From contig CAXIBC010000001.1 of NCBI GenBank assembly GCA_964022115.1, forward strand, positions 33,886-97,885: a DNA stretch of 64,000 nucleotides. The letters run 5' to 3'. Positions 34,006 through 42,377 of the stretch are shown here, in pieces. The translations under genes were made by a program, and so were the position numbers. Origin of the DNA: Oleispira sp964022115 (GTDB lineage: Bacteria; Pseudomonadota; Gammaproteobacteria; Pseudomonadales; Oceanobacteraceae). The notes under the pieces were generated by a model. That model was not told where the DNA came from. It was given only the letters and a program-made list of their open reading frames with translations, and did not search any database. Position 1 is the stretch's first letter; the number at the start of each line of letters is the position of its first letter.

Positions 34006-36627
34006 GTGTCCGATCCTATCTACCCTCAGAATCAGCCTATACCTCAGCCGCAATTACAAATGCAGGCGCAATCACAGGCTCAGACACAAGGCCAGTCGCA
34101 AGCGAGTCAAAGCTTGCATTACAATCGTCCAACCCCTGGTATACCTGATCAGGTTTATAGTGCCGATGGAGTGATCAAACCGGAGTGGGATTATTTACTC
34201 AATAGCCTAAACAATTTAGGCGCTAGCGCTCTTAAAGAACGCCAAGATAAAGCGCGTCGTATTTTACGTGATGATGGTGTTACCTATAATATTTACGCAG
34301 AAAACGCTTCCCCCAACGGCCAGTGGGAGTTGGATCTTGTGCCCGCCATGATTGGCAGCGAAGCTTGGGCGGTCATAGAATCGGGATTACTTGAGCGCGC
34401 CGAACTGTTTAATCTAATGCTGCGGGATTTTTACGGCGAACGTACCTTACTCAAACAGCATGCGTTGCCACCAGAAGCCTTATTTGGTCATGGCGGTTTT
34501 TTACGCGCTTGCCAAGGTATAAAAATTCCTGGTGAGCACGAGCTTATTCTACACTCTGCCGATATGGTGCAGCGACCAGACGGCAGCATGTGTGTTTTAT
34601 CCGATCGTACTCAAGCCCCGAGTGGCGCAGGATATGTACTAGAAAACCGTACTGTGATGTCACGGGTATTTCCAAGTCTATTTCGGGATAGTCATGTGCA
34701 TAGGCTCGCGAGTTTCTTTCAACGTTTACGCCACAAGCTGATTTCCCTTTCCCCTTCTGATAGCCAAGCAAGAGTCGTCGTATTAACCCCCGGCGCCCAT
34801 AACGAAACCTACTTTGACCATTCTTATATTTCTAATTATTTAGGCTTCCCACTGGTTCAAAGTGGTGACCTAGTTGTTAGAAACGGTTTTGTTTGGATGA
34901 AATCGTTAGATGGGCTTGATCGGGTCGACGTAATTTTAAGACGTGTAGATGATGTATCTTGTGATCCCGTCGAGCTACGCAGTAACTCTCAATTAGGGGT
35001 ACCTGGATTACTCGATGTAGTACGCGCAGGTCGAGTCATTATGGCCAACCCCATTGGTTCGGGAGTATTAGAAAATCCAATTCTATTAAAGTATCTACCC
35101 GCCATCAGTAAAACATTATTAGGCCGAGAGCCGCGCTTAGACTCAGTTAAAACCTATTGGTGTGGTGATGCCGACGATCTAAAATTTGTCACGGCACATT
35201 TTAAGCAACTCATTATTAAACCCATTTATCGTGGCCAAAACCTCAATAGCGTTTTTGGCGGCGACTTGAATCCAGCCGATGCCGCTGACCTATTGGCTAA
35301 GATTCGCCACCAACCGACGCAGTTTGTCGCCCAAGAACGCATCGATAAACCGCATATACCAACACTGATAAAAGGCGCACTAGAACCACGCCCCGCGATT
35401 CTTCGTACCTTTTCTGTCGCCGCCGATAATTCGTATATTGTGATGCCGGGGGGATTAACTCGGGTGGGGAATAACGTTAATAGCCCCATTATTAGCATGC
35501 AAGCAGGTTGCCCAAGTAAAGATACTTGGATCACCGCCAGCGAGCCTGAGCGCACCAGTGATAATGAAGCCACTGAGCTAGGCAATACAGAGCTGGAAGC
35601 GTCATTGATGAGTATACCGAGCCGAGTCATCGAAAATCTATTTTGGATGGGGCGTTATGCAGAGCGAGCGGAAGCGTCACTGCGCATTCTCAGAACCGTC
35701 TTTATTATGCTTAATGATGAGCGAGCCATTAGTAAAGCATCGCAACGTATATTACTGCGCTCTATTACGGAAGTGACTGGTACTCATCCAGGGTTTTTGC
35801 AAGCCAGTGATGAACAGCTCGATAATCCCGAACAAGAGCTGCTATTAATCATTAAAGATGGCACCCGAGCGGGCAGCATCAGATCGACACTGAATTCATT
35901 ATTATATTGCGCTGATGAATCTAAAGAACTGCTCTCTTCAGATACCATTCGGGTAATTAATGATATTCGCGATGCGTTAGACGATCTAGATTCGACTTTA
36001 GCCAACGGCCTATCGTCCGCCCCAGAAGAAGATTTAGACCCATTAGTAATTCCCTTGATTGCGCTATCAGGGTTAATGCAAGAAAGTATGGTACGCGGCG
36101 TCGGCTGGCACTTTATGGACATGGGCCGCCGAGTTGAACGCGGCGTGCAAATCATGAAAACCGTCACTACCTTAGCAACCCAAACAGGTGATGATGGCGA
36201 TAACCAAACCTTGCTCAATGCTATGTTGCGTTCAATGGAAGTATTCATTACCTATCGTCGCCATAGTAGAACACGCAGTGGTATAGAGCTAGGATTGGAA
36301 CTCGTCATATTAGATGATAGCAACCCCAGATCGTTGATTTTTCAATTCGAGAGATTACAGCAACACTTTACGACCGTGCGCACCATGGACTCTAACCTGA
36401 AAGGGCTAGAGGAAGAGGACCGGGTTTTATTAGAAGCCGTCACCCATTTAAAACTCTCCCGTATTGCCACCTTGGCAGAAAGCAAAGATAAGACCAGAAC
36501 CGAGCTTTCTACCTTGTTATCACGGCTAAATATATTACTATCGGACTTTAGTAATATTCTAAGTAGCCGCTACTTCGAGCATCGTATGGACCCACAGCAG
36601 CTAGTCACAACGACTTGGGAAGACTAG
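34006..36627 (+). CDS. Fused circularly permuted ATP-grasp / alpha-E protein
   Basis: An 873-residue single-chain fusion of the two domain types that are separate at 27975-30452. The start codon is GTG. A Gln-rich, low-complexity N-terminal tail (about residues 8-40) precedes the ATP-grasp part, which contains GVTYNIYAENASPNGQWELDLVPA, CVLSDRTQAPSGAGYVLENR, VLTPGAHNETYFDHSYI, ILRRVDDVSCDP and PGGLTRVGNN. The alpha-E part begins near residue 535 (SIPSRVIENLFWMGRYAERAEASLRIL) and includes GRRVERGVQIMKTV. The Gly-rich ATP loop seen in the first protein (ESGGYGMLV) is replaced by YRGQNLNSVFGG here, so nucleotide binding may differ. The two copies may handle different substrates. Confidence 0.9.
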   Translation: MSDPIYPQNQPIPQPQLQMQAQSQAQTQGQSQASQSLHYNRPTPGIPDQVYSADGVIKPEWDYLLNSLNNLGASALKERQDKARRILRDDGVTYNIYAENASPNGQWELDLVPAMIGSEAWAVIESGLLERAELFNLMLRDFYGERTLLKQHALPPEALFGHGGFLRACQGIKIPGEHELILHSADMVQRPDGSMCVLSDRTQAPSGAGYVLENRTVMSRVFPSLFRDSHVHRLASFFQRLRHKLISLSPSDSQARVVVLTPGAHNETYFDHSYISNYLGFPLVQSGDLVVRNGFVWMKSLDGLDRVDVILRRVDDVSCDPVELRSNSQLGVPGLLDVVRAGRVIMANPIGSGVLENPILLKYLPAISKTLLGREPRLDSVKTYWCGDADDLKFVTAHFKQLIIKPIYRGQNLNSVFGGDLNPADAADLLAKIRHQPTQFVAQERIDKPHIPTLIKGALEPRPAILRTFSVAADNSYIVMPGGLTRVGNNVNSPIISMQAGCPSKDTWITASEPERTSDNEATELGNTELEASLMSIPSRVIENLFWMGRYAERAEASLRILRTVFIMLNDERAISKASQRILLRSITEVTGTHPGFLQASDEQLDNPEQELLLIIKDGTRAGSIRSTLNSLLYCADESKELLSSDTIRVINDIRDALDDLDSTLANGLSSAPEEDLDPLVIPLIALSGLMQESMVRGVGWHFMDMGRRVERGVQIMKTVTTLATQTGDDGDNQTLLNAMLRSMEVFITYRRHSRTRSGIELGLELVILDDSNPRSLIFQFERLQQHFTTVRTMDSNLKGLEEEDRVLLEAVTHLKLSRIATLAESKDKTRTELSTLLSRLNILLSDFSNILSSRYFEHRMDPQQLVTTTWED

Positions 36628-36700
36628 CCCATGGCATGGAAGTATTTTTTTATACCTCAGTAGTATTTAGCCCCAGTATTGATCGCCAAGGAATTATAAA

Positions 36701-37600
36701 ATGCGTTATCAGGTTAGGCACATAACAAAATACAAGTACGCCAGTAATGTTTCTCATTGTTATAACTTGGCTAATTTAATGCCTAGAAATACCGCAAGGC
36801 AAAACTGTTTAGAAAGCAAAATGATGGTTTCCCCACAAGAAACCCATGCTAATAAACGCACGGATTATTTTGGTAATCATAGCTATCATTTTGAAATTCA
36901 AACACCCCATAATGAGTTAATCATTACCGCTGAAAGCTTAGTTGATGTTGCAGAAAGTCGATCAAACCTAACTCAGAGTAGTGAAATTAGTTATGCAGAT
37001 GCCTTGAGTTTTCTCAAACAGCAACCCTCATTAGAGGTTATTCAAGCCCGCGAATTCTGTTTAGATTCTCCGATGATTAAAGCGAGTACAGAGCTGGCAG
37101 AATATGCTAGCCCTTCGTTTTCGTTATCACGACCACTCTATGCTTGCGTCGAAGAATTAACGTCACGGATTTTTCAAGACTTCAGCTATACCCCAGGTTT
37201 TACTAACATCTCAACGCCGCTGGCAGAAGTATTAGCCCATAGAAAAGGCGTCTGCCAAGATTTTGCACACTTACAGATTGGCTGCTTACGCGCCATGGGG
37301 ATTCCTGCTAAATATGTATCGGGTTACATGGAAACCTTACCACCACCAGGGCAAGAAAAATTAGTCGGTGCTGATGCAACTCATGCTTGGGTTGCTTATT
37401 ACTCCCCCAAAGAAGGTTGGATTGAATTTGATCCGACTAATGATGTGCGAGCCGGCAGTCAGCATATTGTTACCGCCGAAGGTCGAGACTACTACGATGT
37501 GACCCCGTTAAAAGGCGTGATTTTTGGCGGGGGAAAAAGCCCGATTTTAGCGGTGTCTGTGGATGTCGCGCGCAAACCCGAAGGTTTTATGAGTCGATAA
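36701..37600 (+). CDS. Transglutaminase-like domain protein (third of the cluster)
   Basis: A 299-residue protein with an N-terminal beta-sandwich (MRYQVRHITKYKYASNVSHCYN) and a transglutaminase core. Likely catalytic residues are the Cys in HRKGVCQDFAHLQIGCLRAMG, the His in ADATHAWVAYY and the Asp in IEFDPTND. There is no signal peptide. It ends the six-gene plus-strand cluster, 73 bases after the fused ATP-grasp/alpha-E gene. In other bacteria this type (COG1305) often accompanies alpha-E/ATP-grasp proteins and sometimes the Anbu proteasome-like peptidase; no Anbu gene is present here. Confidence 0.9.
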   Translation: MRYQVRHITKYKYASNVSHCYNLANLMPRNTARQNCLESKMMVSPQETHANKRTDYFGNHSYHFEIQTPHNELIITAESLVDVAESRSNLTQSSEISYADALSFLKQQPSLEVIQAREFCLDSPMIKASTELAEYASPSFSLSRPLYACVEELTSRIFQDFSYTPGFTNISTPLAEVLAHRKGVCQDFAHLQIGCLRAMGIPAKYVSGYMETLPPPGQEKLVGADATHAWVAYYSPKEGWIEFDPTNDVRAGSQHIVTAEGRDYYDVTPLKGVIFGGGKSPILAVSVDVARKPEGFMSR

Positions 37601-37634
37601 AGGCAGCTTGGCATTTATCGACAACATATTCTAA

Positions 37635-38882
37635 CTAAGCGTTCTTCGATTCTTTTTTGCGCCGAGCTTCTTTTTTGGGCCGAGCTTCTTTCTCTCGCTT
37701 AGCCTCATCGACCAATATCATGCCTTCTTCTAATTCTGGCAAACAATGTAATTTGTCATGAATAGCGTGATGAATAAACGCTAACTTTGTTCGCACCGGC
37801 TGGGTTAAGACAAACGGATAAGCATCCCCCATTCCCATACTGCGATTCAATGAGTTCAGAATAATGGCAAAGTCCATCCAGGTATTGAGAATACTGGTAA
37901 TCGATGTTTGCGCGGAAAAGAAATACGCATCTTGAGGTAATCTTAACTTGCCAACTTCTTTCGTCTCTTCGGCATTACTAATGGTCGAGCCAGTAATGGA
38001 AAAATTTTTCGCGGTCTCTAAGGTATCCATAATGTGCATGTAGTGCGACCATGTCTCAGCCCAGTCCTCATAAGGGTGCATAGTGGCATACTCACTGATG
38101 TACATATCACGCCAATTTTTCGGTGCCCCTTCTTTATAATGTTTATCCATCGCATCTTGGTAAGACAGCTCATCATCACCAAAGTATTTTTTGCATAAAG
38201 CATACTTTTCCGGCTCACAAGAAATTATTTTATCAAAATAATAATGACCCAACTCGTGGCGAAAATGCCCTAATAAGGTCCGGTATTTTTCCCCCATGGC
38301 TAGCTTAGTATGAGAGCGAGCGACCTCGTCAGCTTCCGCTAGGTTGATGGTAATATGGCCACAATCATGACCGGTAAATACCGCATCCTGATGTTTTAAC
38401 GTGCTAACAAAATGATCGTTAACATCGCGGTCCGTGGTAAAATCAAAACTTAAGCCACCCTCTGGGTCTTGCACAATATTTTTTAATGGCAGATTAAGTT
38501 GCCGCAGAGTATATAAAGCACGACGCTTAGCGGCTTCCATTTTTTTCCACAAAGGAATGTGTTCAATAATACTTAAATCTGGAATGGTTTCATTAAAACG
38601 ACAAGCGAAACATAAAACCTCATCCTTGTCTTCAACCGGCACAAAGGTATTCAAATTCACCATACCTGTACAGGTTTTGTAATCGGCATGATTATCACAT
38701 TTTTGATACCGTACCTCCGGCTGCGCGGCTTTGAAATACTGCCCGCTAGCCTCATCTAGTTCATAAGGTTCGACCTTATCAAAATCATCATCTAAACCAA
38801 CGACACGGCCACACGCAACACAGCTACTGCTTTCAAAAAATAAGATCTGATGATCTTTGCAATCACATTTGAAGGTTTTCAT
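37635..38882 (-). CDS. Zinc-ribbon putative metallopeptidase (COG4307, Peptidase_Mx-like)
   Basis: A 415-residue protein with an N-terminal zinc ribbon (CDC...CVACG; later CFAC) and a metallopeptidase-like region. The zinc site is seen as FRHELGHYYFDKII (HExxH), followed by EDWAETWSHYMHIMDTLE, where the third ligand probably lies. The C-terminal tail is Lys/Glu/Arg-rich. The ATG at 38882 starts directly before the zinc ribbon; an upstream TTG at 38912 is less likely. It is convergent with the ligase cluster, 34 bases away, and proteins of this type have been seen near such clusters, so a role in the same process is possible. Upstream, 38883-39224 holds no gene that I can see. Confidence 0.82.
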   Translation of the reverse strand: MKTFKCDCKDHQILFFESSSCVACGRVVGLDDDFDKVEPYELDEASGQYFKAAQPEVRYQKCDNHADYKTCTGMVNLNTFVPVEDKDEVLCFACRFNETIPDLSIIEHIPLWKKMEAAKRRALYTLRQLNLPLKNIVQDPEGGLSFDFTTDRDVNDHFVSTLKHQDAVFTGHDCGHITINLAEADEVARSHTKLAMGEKYRTLLGHFRHELGHYYFDKIISCEPEKYALCKKYFGDDELSYQDAMDKHYKEGAPKNWRDMYISEYATMHPYEDWAETWSHYMHIMDTLETAKNFSITGSTISNAEETKEVGKLRLPQDAYFFSAQTSITSILNTWMDFAIILNSLNRSMGMGDAYPFVLTQPVRTKLAFIHHAIHDKLHCLPELEEGMILVDEAKREKEARPKKEARRKKESKNA

Positions 38883-39224
38883 ACAAGCACTCAACGCACA
38901 AAATAGGGGCAATAAAAAATAATTGGTAATAAGAATTAGGCAGATGAACCACCTCTACCAATGACCTATTTACTAGCATCTTTCTTACGGTATTATGTTA
39001 GTGCACAACTTATAACACATATTCAAACAGCACGAACAAAGTATAGTTCAATATATGAAAAGGCCTATCTACCTCAGCACTAATCGATATAATGAATATA
39101 ACTTAAAGCTCTTGAGGGTTATCTAAGCTATTGATATTAGGCTGCATTGTGGATTCACAAGTCGCTTTAATCTAGCCTCCCTGTTATAGCTGCTACGGTA
39201 TGCTGTAATTTTTATTCTTAAGTT

Positions 39225-39440
39225 TTACTTCCAGCCTTGAGACCAGTGGTCGCTACTTTTTAACTGCTGCCAATCGATAGCTTCAGAACGATGGGATATA
39301 ACGGCCTCAATGAGGCAGTGAACAACTTCGCCTTCTTCGTCGAATGTTAACTCGGTAATTATAAAATGCTTTTCTTTATTAACAGGCTTTAACGCTGTCC
39401 ACTTACTGTTGAGTAATTTTTTAGGATTGATCTTATTCAT
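39225..39440 (-). CDS. Small Trp-rich protein, TIGR02450 family
   Basis: A 71-residue protein with evenly spaced tryptophans: KKLLNSKWTALKPVNKEKHF near the N-terminus, then IEAVISHRSEAIDWQQLK and HWSQGW at the end. This matches the small TIGR02450 family, whose function is unknown. It has no signal peptide or membrane segment. It is on the same strand as the SUFU-domain gene, 27 bases downstream of it, and could be co-transcribed. Confidence 0.8.
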   Translation of the reverse strand: MNKINPKKLLNSKWTALKPVNKEKHFIITELTFDEEGEVVHCLIEAVISHRSEAIDWQQLKSSDHWSQGWK

Positions 39441-39467
39441 ATAACACCTAACAATTTATCTGCGTAT

Positions 39468-40103
39468 TTAAATACACGCACCTCGCCTTACTTCGACTAA
39501 ACTAATCGCCGCTTCATCAACCGCCGCATCAAATGCTTCAATACCCCTATTTTGGATAAGATCATATTCGCTAGCAAATATAGGTATTACCCAAGCCAAT
39601 TTCACATGCTGCATAGCAATATGAAAATAGTTAAGTTCATTCGGCTCACCACGAGGCTCATCAAATAATAAAGCCTTCGGCCAACCTTCTGGCATAGCTT
39701 CTATTTCGTTTTTGAGGTTCTCTGAAATAACTTCTTCAGGCTTAAGGTTACGACCTAGGGTATTGATGATATGAGCTGAGATTTCGAAAATATAATTACT
39801 TATGGCTTCAATTTCATCGTCTACGACATCATAAGGTAATACCATCAGCAATTCGGAATTACAGCTTTGTCCATGGTTAAAGGTGCAAGCTGACAAACCA
39901 ATCGTGGCGACTCGAGATACCTGATCCATATCTTCGCCGGGAAATACATACAGCTCGATAGGCATCGTTATACTTAAGTCTTCGCTTTTTGCCATTATGT
40001 ATCTAGTTTCTGGCAGCCCCCAGCATTTAATGTACTCTGCTAAGATGATTGATCTTTTTATATCGAAACTTAACATCTCATCTGAATTCACATTAGCACT
40101 CAT
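39468..40103 (-). CDS. Suppressor-of-fused (SUFU) domain protein
   Basis: The 211-residue protein resembles bacterial SUFU-domain proteins. Supporting segments are RVATIGLSACTFNHG, SELLMVLPYDVVDDEI and the late AWVIPIFASEYDLIQNRGIEAFD, which match the core strands of the fold. In bacteria these often serve as immunity proteins in polymorphic toxin systems or are orphans of unknown role. No toxin gene, Rhs element or secretion gene is adjacent, so the immunity role is only a possibility. The call rests on fold-level resemblance. Confidence 0.65.
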   Translation of the reverse strand: MSANVNSDEMLSFDIKRSIILAEYIKCWGLPETRYIMAKSEDLSITMPIELYVFPGEDMDQVSRVATIGLSACTFNHGQSCNSELLMVLPYDVVDDEIEAISNYIFEISAHIINTLGRNLKPEEVISENLKNEIEAMPEGWPKALLFDEPRGEPNELNYFHIAMQHVKLAWVIPIFASEYDLIQNRGIEAFDAAVDEAAISLVEVRRGACI

Positions 40104-40261
40104 GCTTTACTTCCTAGATCTAGGTATTCTCTTAATTTATACCATTTAATAGTCAGAACAGGTTTAATGCAATACACATTAGAAGCTCGTATGATTTTCC
40201 TTTTTATTTTCGCAAAAAATGTTAGTTTATGGAAAATATAAAAATACGAAGGATCGTAATA

Positions 40262-41359
40262 ATGAAGCGAACCCTATTAAGAAGAACTAAAAAAATCAGT
40301 ATTAGCCTAGTACTGGCCTTAGTAGGCTACCTCATATTTTGGCCTGTCGCGGTTGACCCTATTGCATGGCAAGCTCCTTCTAACCCAGGTTATACTGGTG
40401 CTTTTTCTCAGAACCAACGGCTGAGTCAAATCCACCGTATTGAGTTAAAAGGAGATATTGGTCCTGAAGATTTAGCCCTTGATAAAGATAATAATGTGTA
40501 TTTTTCATTATTAAGTGGTGATATTAAATATCTGGATACAGCAGGTCAGATCCACTCTTGGGTAAATACTGGTGGCCGCCCATTAGGGATTGAGTTTGAT
40601 CAACAAGGTAATTTAATCGTCGCTGATGCTGTAAAAGGCTTATTAAGTATTTCTGCTAATGGCAAGATTACAATACTAGTTGATAGCGTTGAAGGGGTTG
40701 CGATTAATTATGCTGATGATGTCGATATTGCCAGCAATGGGAATATCTATTTCTCGGATGCGTCTTCGAAATTTCACGCAAAAAAATACGGTACTTATGC
40801 TGCTAGTCTACTCGATATTAATGAACACGGCGGTCATGGCCGTATCATCGAATACAATCCTAAGACAAAAACTTCAACCGTATTAGCCCACAACATTAAC
40901 TTTGCCAATGGTGTGGCATTAAGTCATGACGAGCAGGCGGTATTATTTAATGAAACAGGCAGCTATCGAGTATTACGTTTACCCCTTAACGGTGAGCAGC
41001 GTGGCAGGCTGGAAGTCGTAATCGATAATCTACCAGGCTTTCCTGATAACATAGCTCGAGGTGGCAATGGCCTGTATTGGTTAGGGTTAGTAAGCCCACG
41101 CAGCAAGCCTCTGGATATGATGTCTAATACACCAGCCCTACGGAAGGTTATTCAGCGTTTACCTGAATTTTTTCATCCTAAAGCTCAATACTTTGGTCAT
41201 ATTATTGCGATTAACGATGCTGGTCATGTGGTCTTTAACTTACAAGATCCCCTCGGCATTTATGGCCAAACTACTGGCGCATTGGCAGTCGGTGATAAAC
41301 TGTATGTCAGTAGCCTACATGAAACAGCCTTAGGGGTGACCGACAACGTGAATAAGTGA
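40262..41359 (+). CDS. Membrane-anchored SMP-30/strictosidine-synthase-like beta-propeller protein
   Basis: A 365-residue protein with one N-terminal membrane segment (about residues 12-30) followed by a six-bladed propeller similar to strictosidine synthase, APMAP and SMP-30/gluconolactonase. Typical segments are GPEDLALDKDNNVYFS, GRPLGIEFDQQGNLIVADA, YADDVDIASNGNIYFSDAS, NFANGVALSHDEQAVLFNETGSYRVLR and GFPDNIARGGNGLYWLGLV. Family members hydrolyse esters or lactones; the substrate is not evident. AAGGA eight bases before the ATG at 40262 favours it over an upstream in-frame ATG at 40229. Confidence 0.83.
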   Translation: MKRTLLRRTKKISISLVLALVGYLIFWPVAVDPIAWQAPSNPGYTGAFSQNQRLSQIHRIELKGDIGPEDLALDKDNNVYFSLLSGDIKYLDTAGQIHSWVNTGGRPLGIEFDQQGNLIVADAVKGLLSISANGKITILVDSVEGVAINYADDVDIASNGNIYFSDASSKFHAKKYGTYAASLLDINEHGGHGRIIEYNPKTKTSTVLAHNINFANGVALSHDEQAVLFNETGSYRVLRLPLNGEQRGRLEVVIDNLPGFPDNIARGGNGLYWLGLVSPRSKPLDMMSNTPALRKVIQRLPEFFHPKAQYFGHIIAINDAGHVVFNLQDPLGIYGQTTGALAVGDKLYVSSLHETALGVTDNVNK

Positions 41360-41380
41360 TTTTTTTAGACATCACTTATT
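41351..41380. terminator. Inverted repeat between convergent genes (possible terminator)
   Basis: A perfect 10-bp inverted repeat (AATAAGTGAT / ATCACTTATT) with a 10-base loop overlaps the stop codons of both the SMP-30-like gene and the rsuA-type gene. The T-runs beside it are poor, so termination is plausible but not strongly supported. Confidence 0.4.
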
Positions 41381-42104
41381 TATTAAATGCGATGACCTCA
41401 TCTTCTGTTAAATAACGCCATTGTCCTTCCTCTACATCGAGTTGTATTTCACCAATCTTTTCACGGTGTAGAGTCAGTACACGATTACCTACGGCAGCGA
41501 ACATGCGCTTAACCTGATGGTATTTACCTTCGGTGATAGTGAGCAGCACGTCTTTGCTTTCCCCCGTATTACTCGGCAGCACTTCTAATATCGCAGGTAG
41601 GGTGAGCTGTTGCTCACCCTGTAATTGAATGCCGTCTTTGAAACGAGCTACCAGTGCTGCTACAGCACTATCAGGGATGCCATAAGATAGCCCTACCCGA
41701 TAGACTTTAATACATTTTTTATCGGGCCGGGTAATGTTATAGGTCCAGCGGCCGTCATCTGTGATTAAGACTAAGCCTGTGGTATCTACATCTAGCCGGC
41801 CCGCTATGTGCAGCTCAGAGACCTTGTCGATACCTGGAGCTTGCTTTAACAAATTGAATAAGGATGGATAATCGCCATCGCTATTTGAACAAATAGTCGC
41901 TGCAGGTTTATGCATCAGCAGATAGCGAAATGGTCGAGCCTTTAGCCTATCTCCGTTCATGGTAATGATATTATTTTCATGAACCTGAGTTGATTCAAGG
42001 GTTATGATTTGGTTATTCACCATCACTCCACCCTCTTGTATGCAGCGAATGGCTTCGACCTTGCTTAATTCGGTACTTTTACAGACAAATTTATCTAGGC
42101 GCAT
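41376..42104 (-). CDS. rsuA: 16S rRNA pseudouridine synthase, RsuA type
   Basis: The 242-residue enzyme has an N-terminal S4 RNA-binding domain (MRLDKFVCKSTELSKVEAIRCIQEGGVMVNN). The pseudouridine synthase domain contains LLMHKPA, the catalytic aspartate in HIAGRLDVDTTGLVLITDDGRW, and KCIKVYRV and GKYHQVKRMFAAVGNRV near the C-terminus. RsuA converts U516 of 16S rRNA. The ATG at 42104 starts the S4 domain directly; the frame extends eight codons upstream. RsuA and RluE/RluF are close relatives, so the exact target is inferred. Confidence 0.86.
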   Translation of the reverse strand: MRLDKFVCKSTELSKVEAIRCIQEGGVMVNNQIITLESTQVHENNIITMNGDRLKARPFRYLLMHKPAATICSNSDGDYPSLFNLLKQAPGIDKVSELHIAGRLDVDTTGLVLITDDGRWTYNITRPDKKCIKVYRVGLSYGIPDSAVAALVARFKDGIQLQGEQQLTLPAILEVLPSNTGESKDVLLTITEGKYHQVKRMFAAVGNRVLTLHREKIGEIQLDVEEGQWRYLTEDEVIAFNK

Positions 42105-42377
42105 AATAACAACAAAAGTAAGAATCAAAAGTAAGAATCAAAAGTAACAACCGGTAGGATAGCTATTATCCTTGTCCAAGAAGATTTAGCAACGGACTCG
42201 AGAATAGAGGGAAATTCTGCTAAGTTTAGGGATAAGTGAATAATAGTCACACCTGCTAGTTAGGTGGGGAGACGATTGGTCATTAAAGTTATTAAGAAGT
42301 GATATTTCATAGACGCTTTATATGATTAAGCGTTCAATAGCTATTGTAAGTAAACCCATTAGATATACTGCCCTTGA

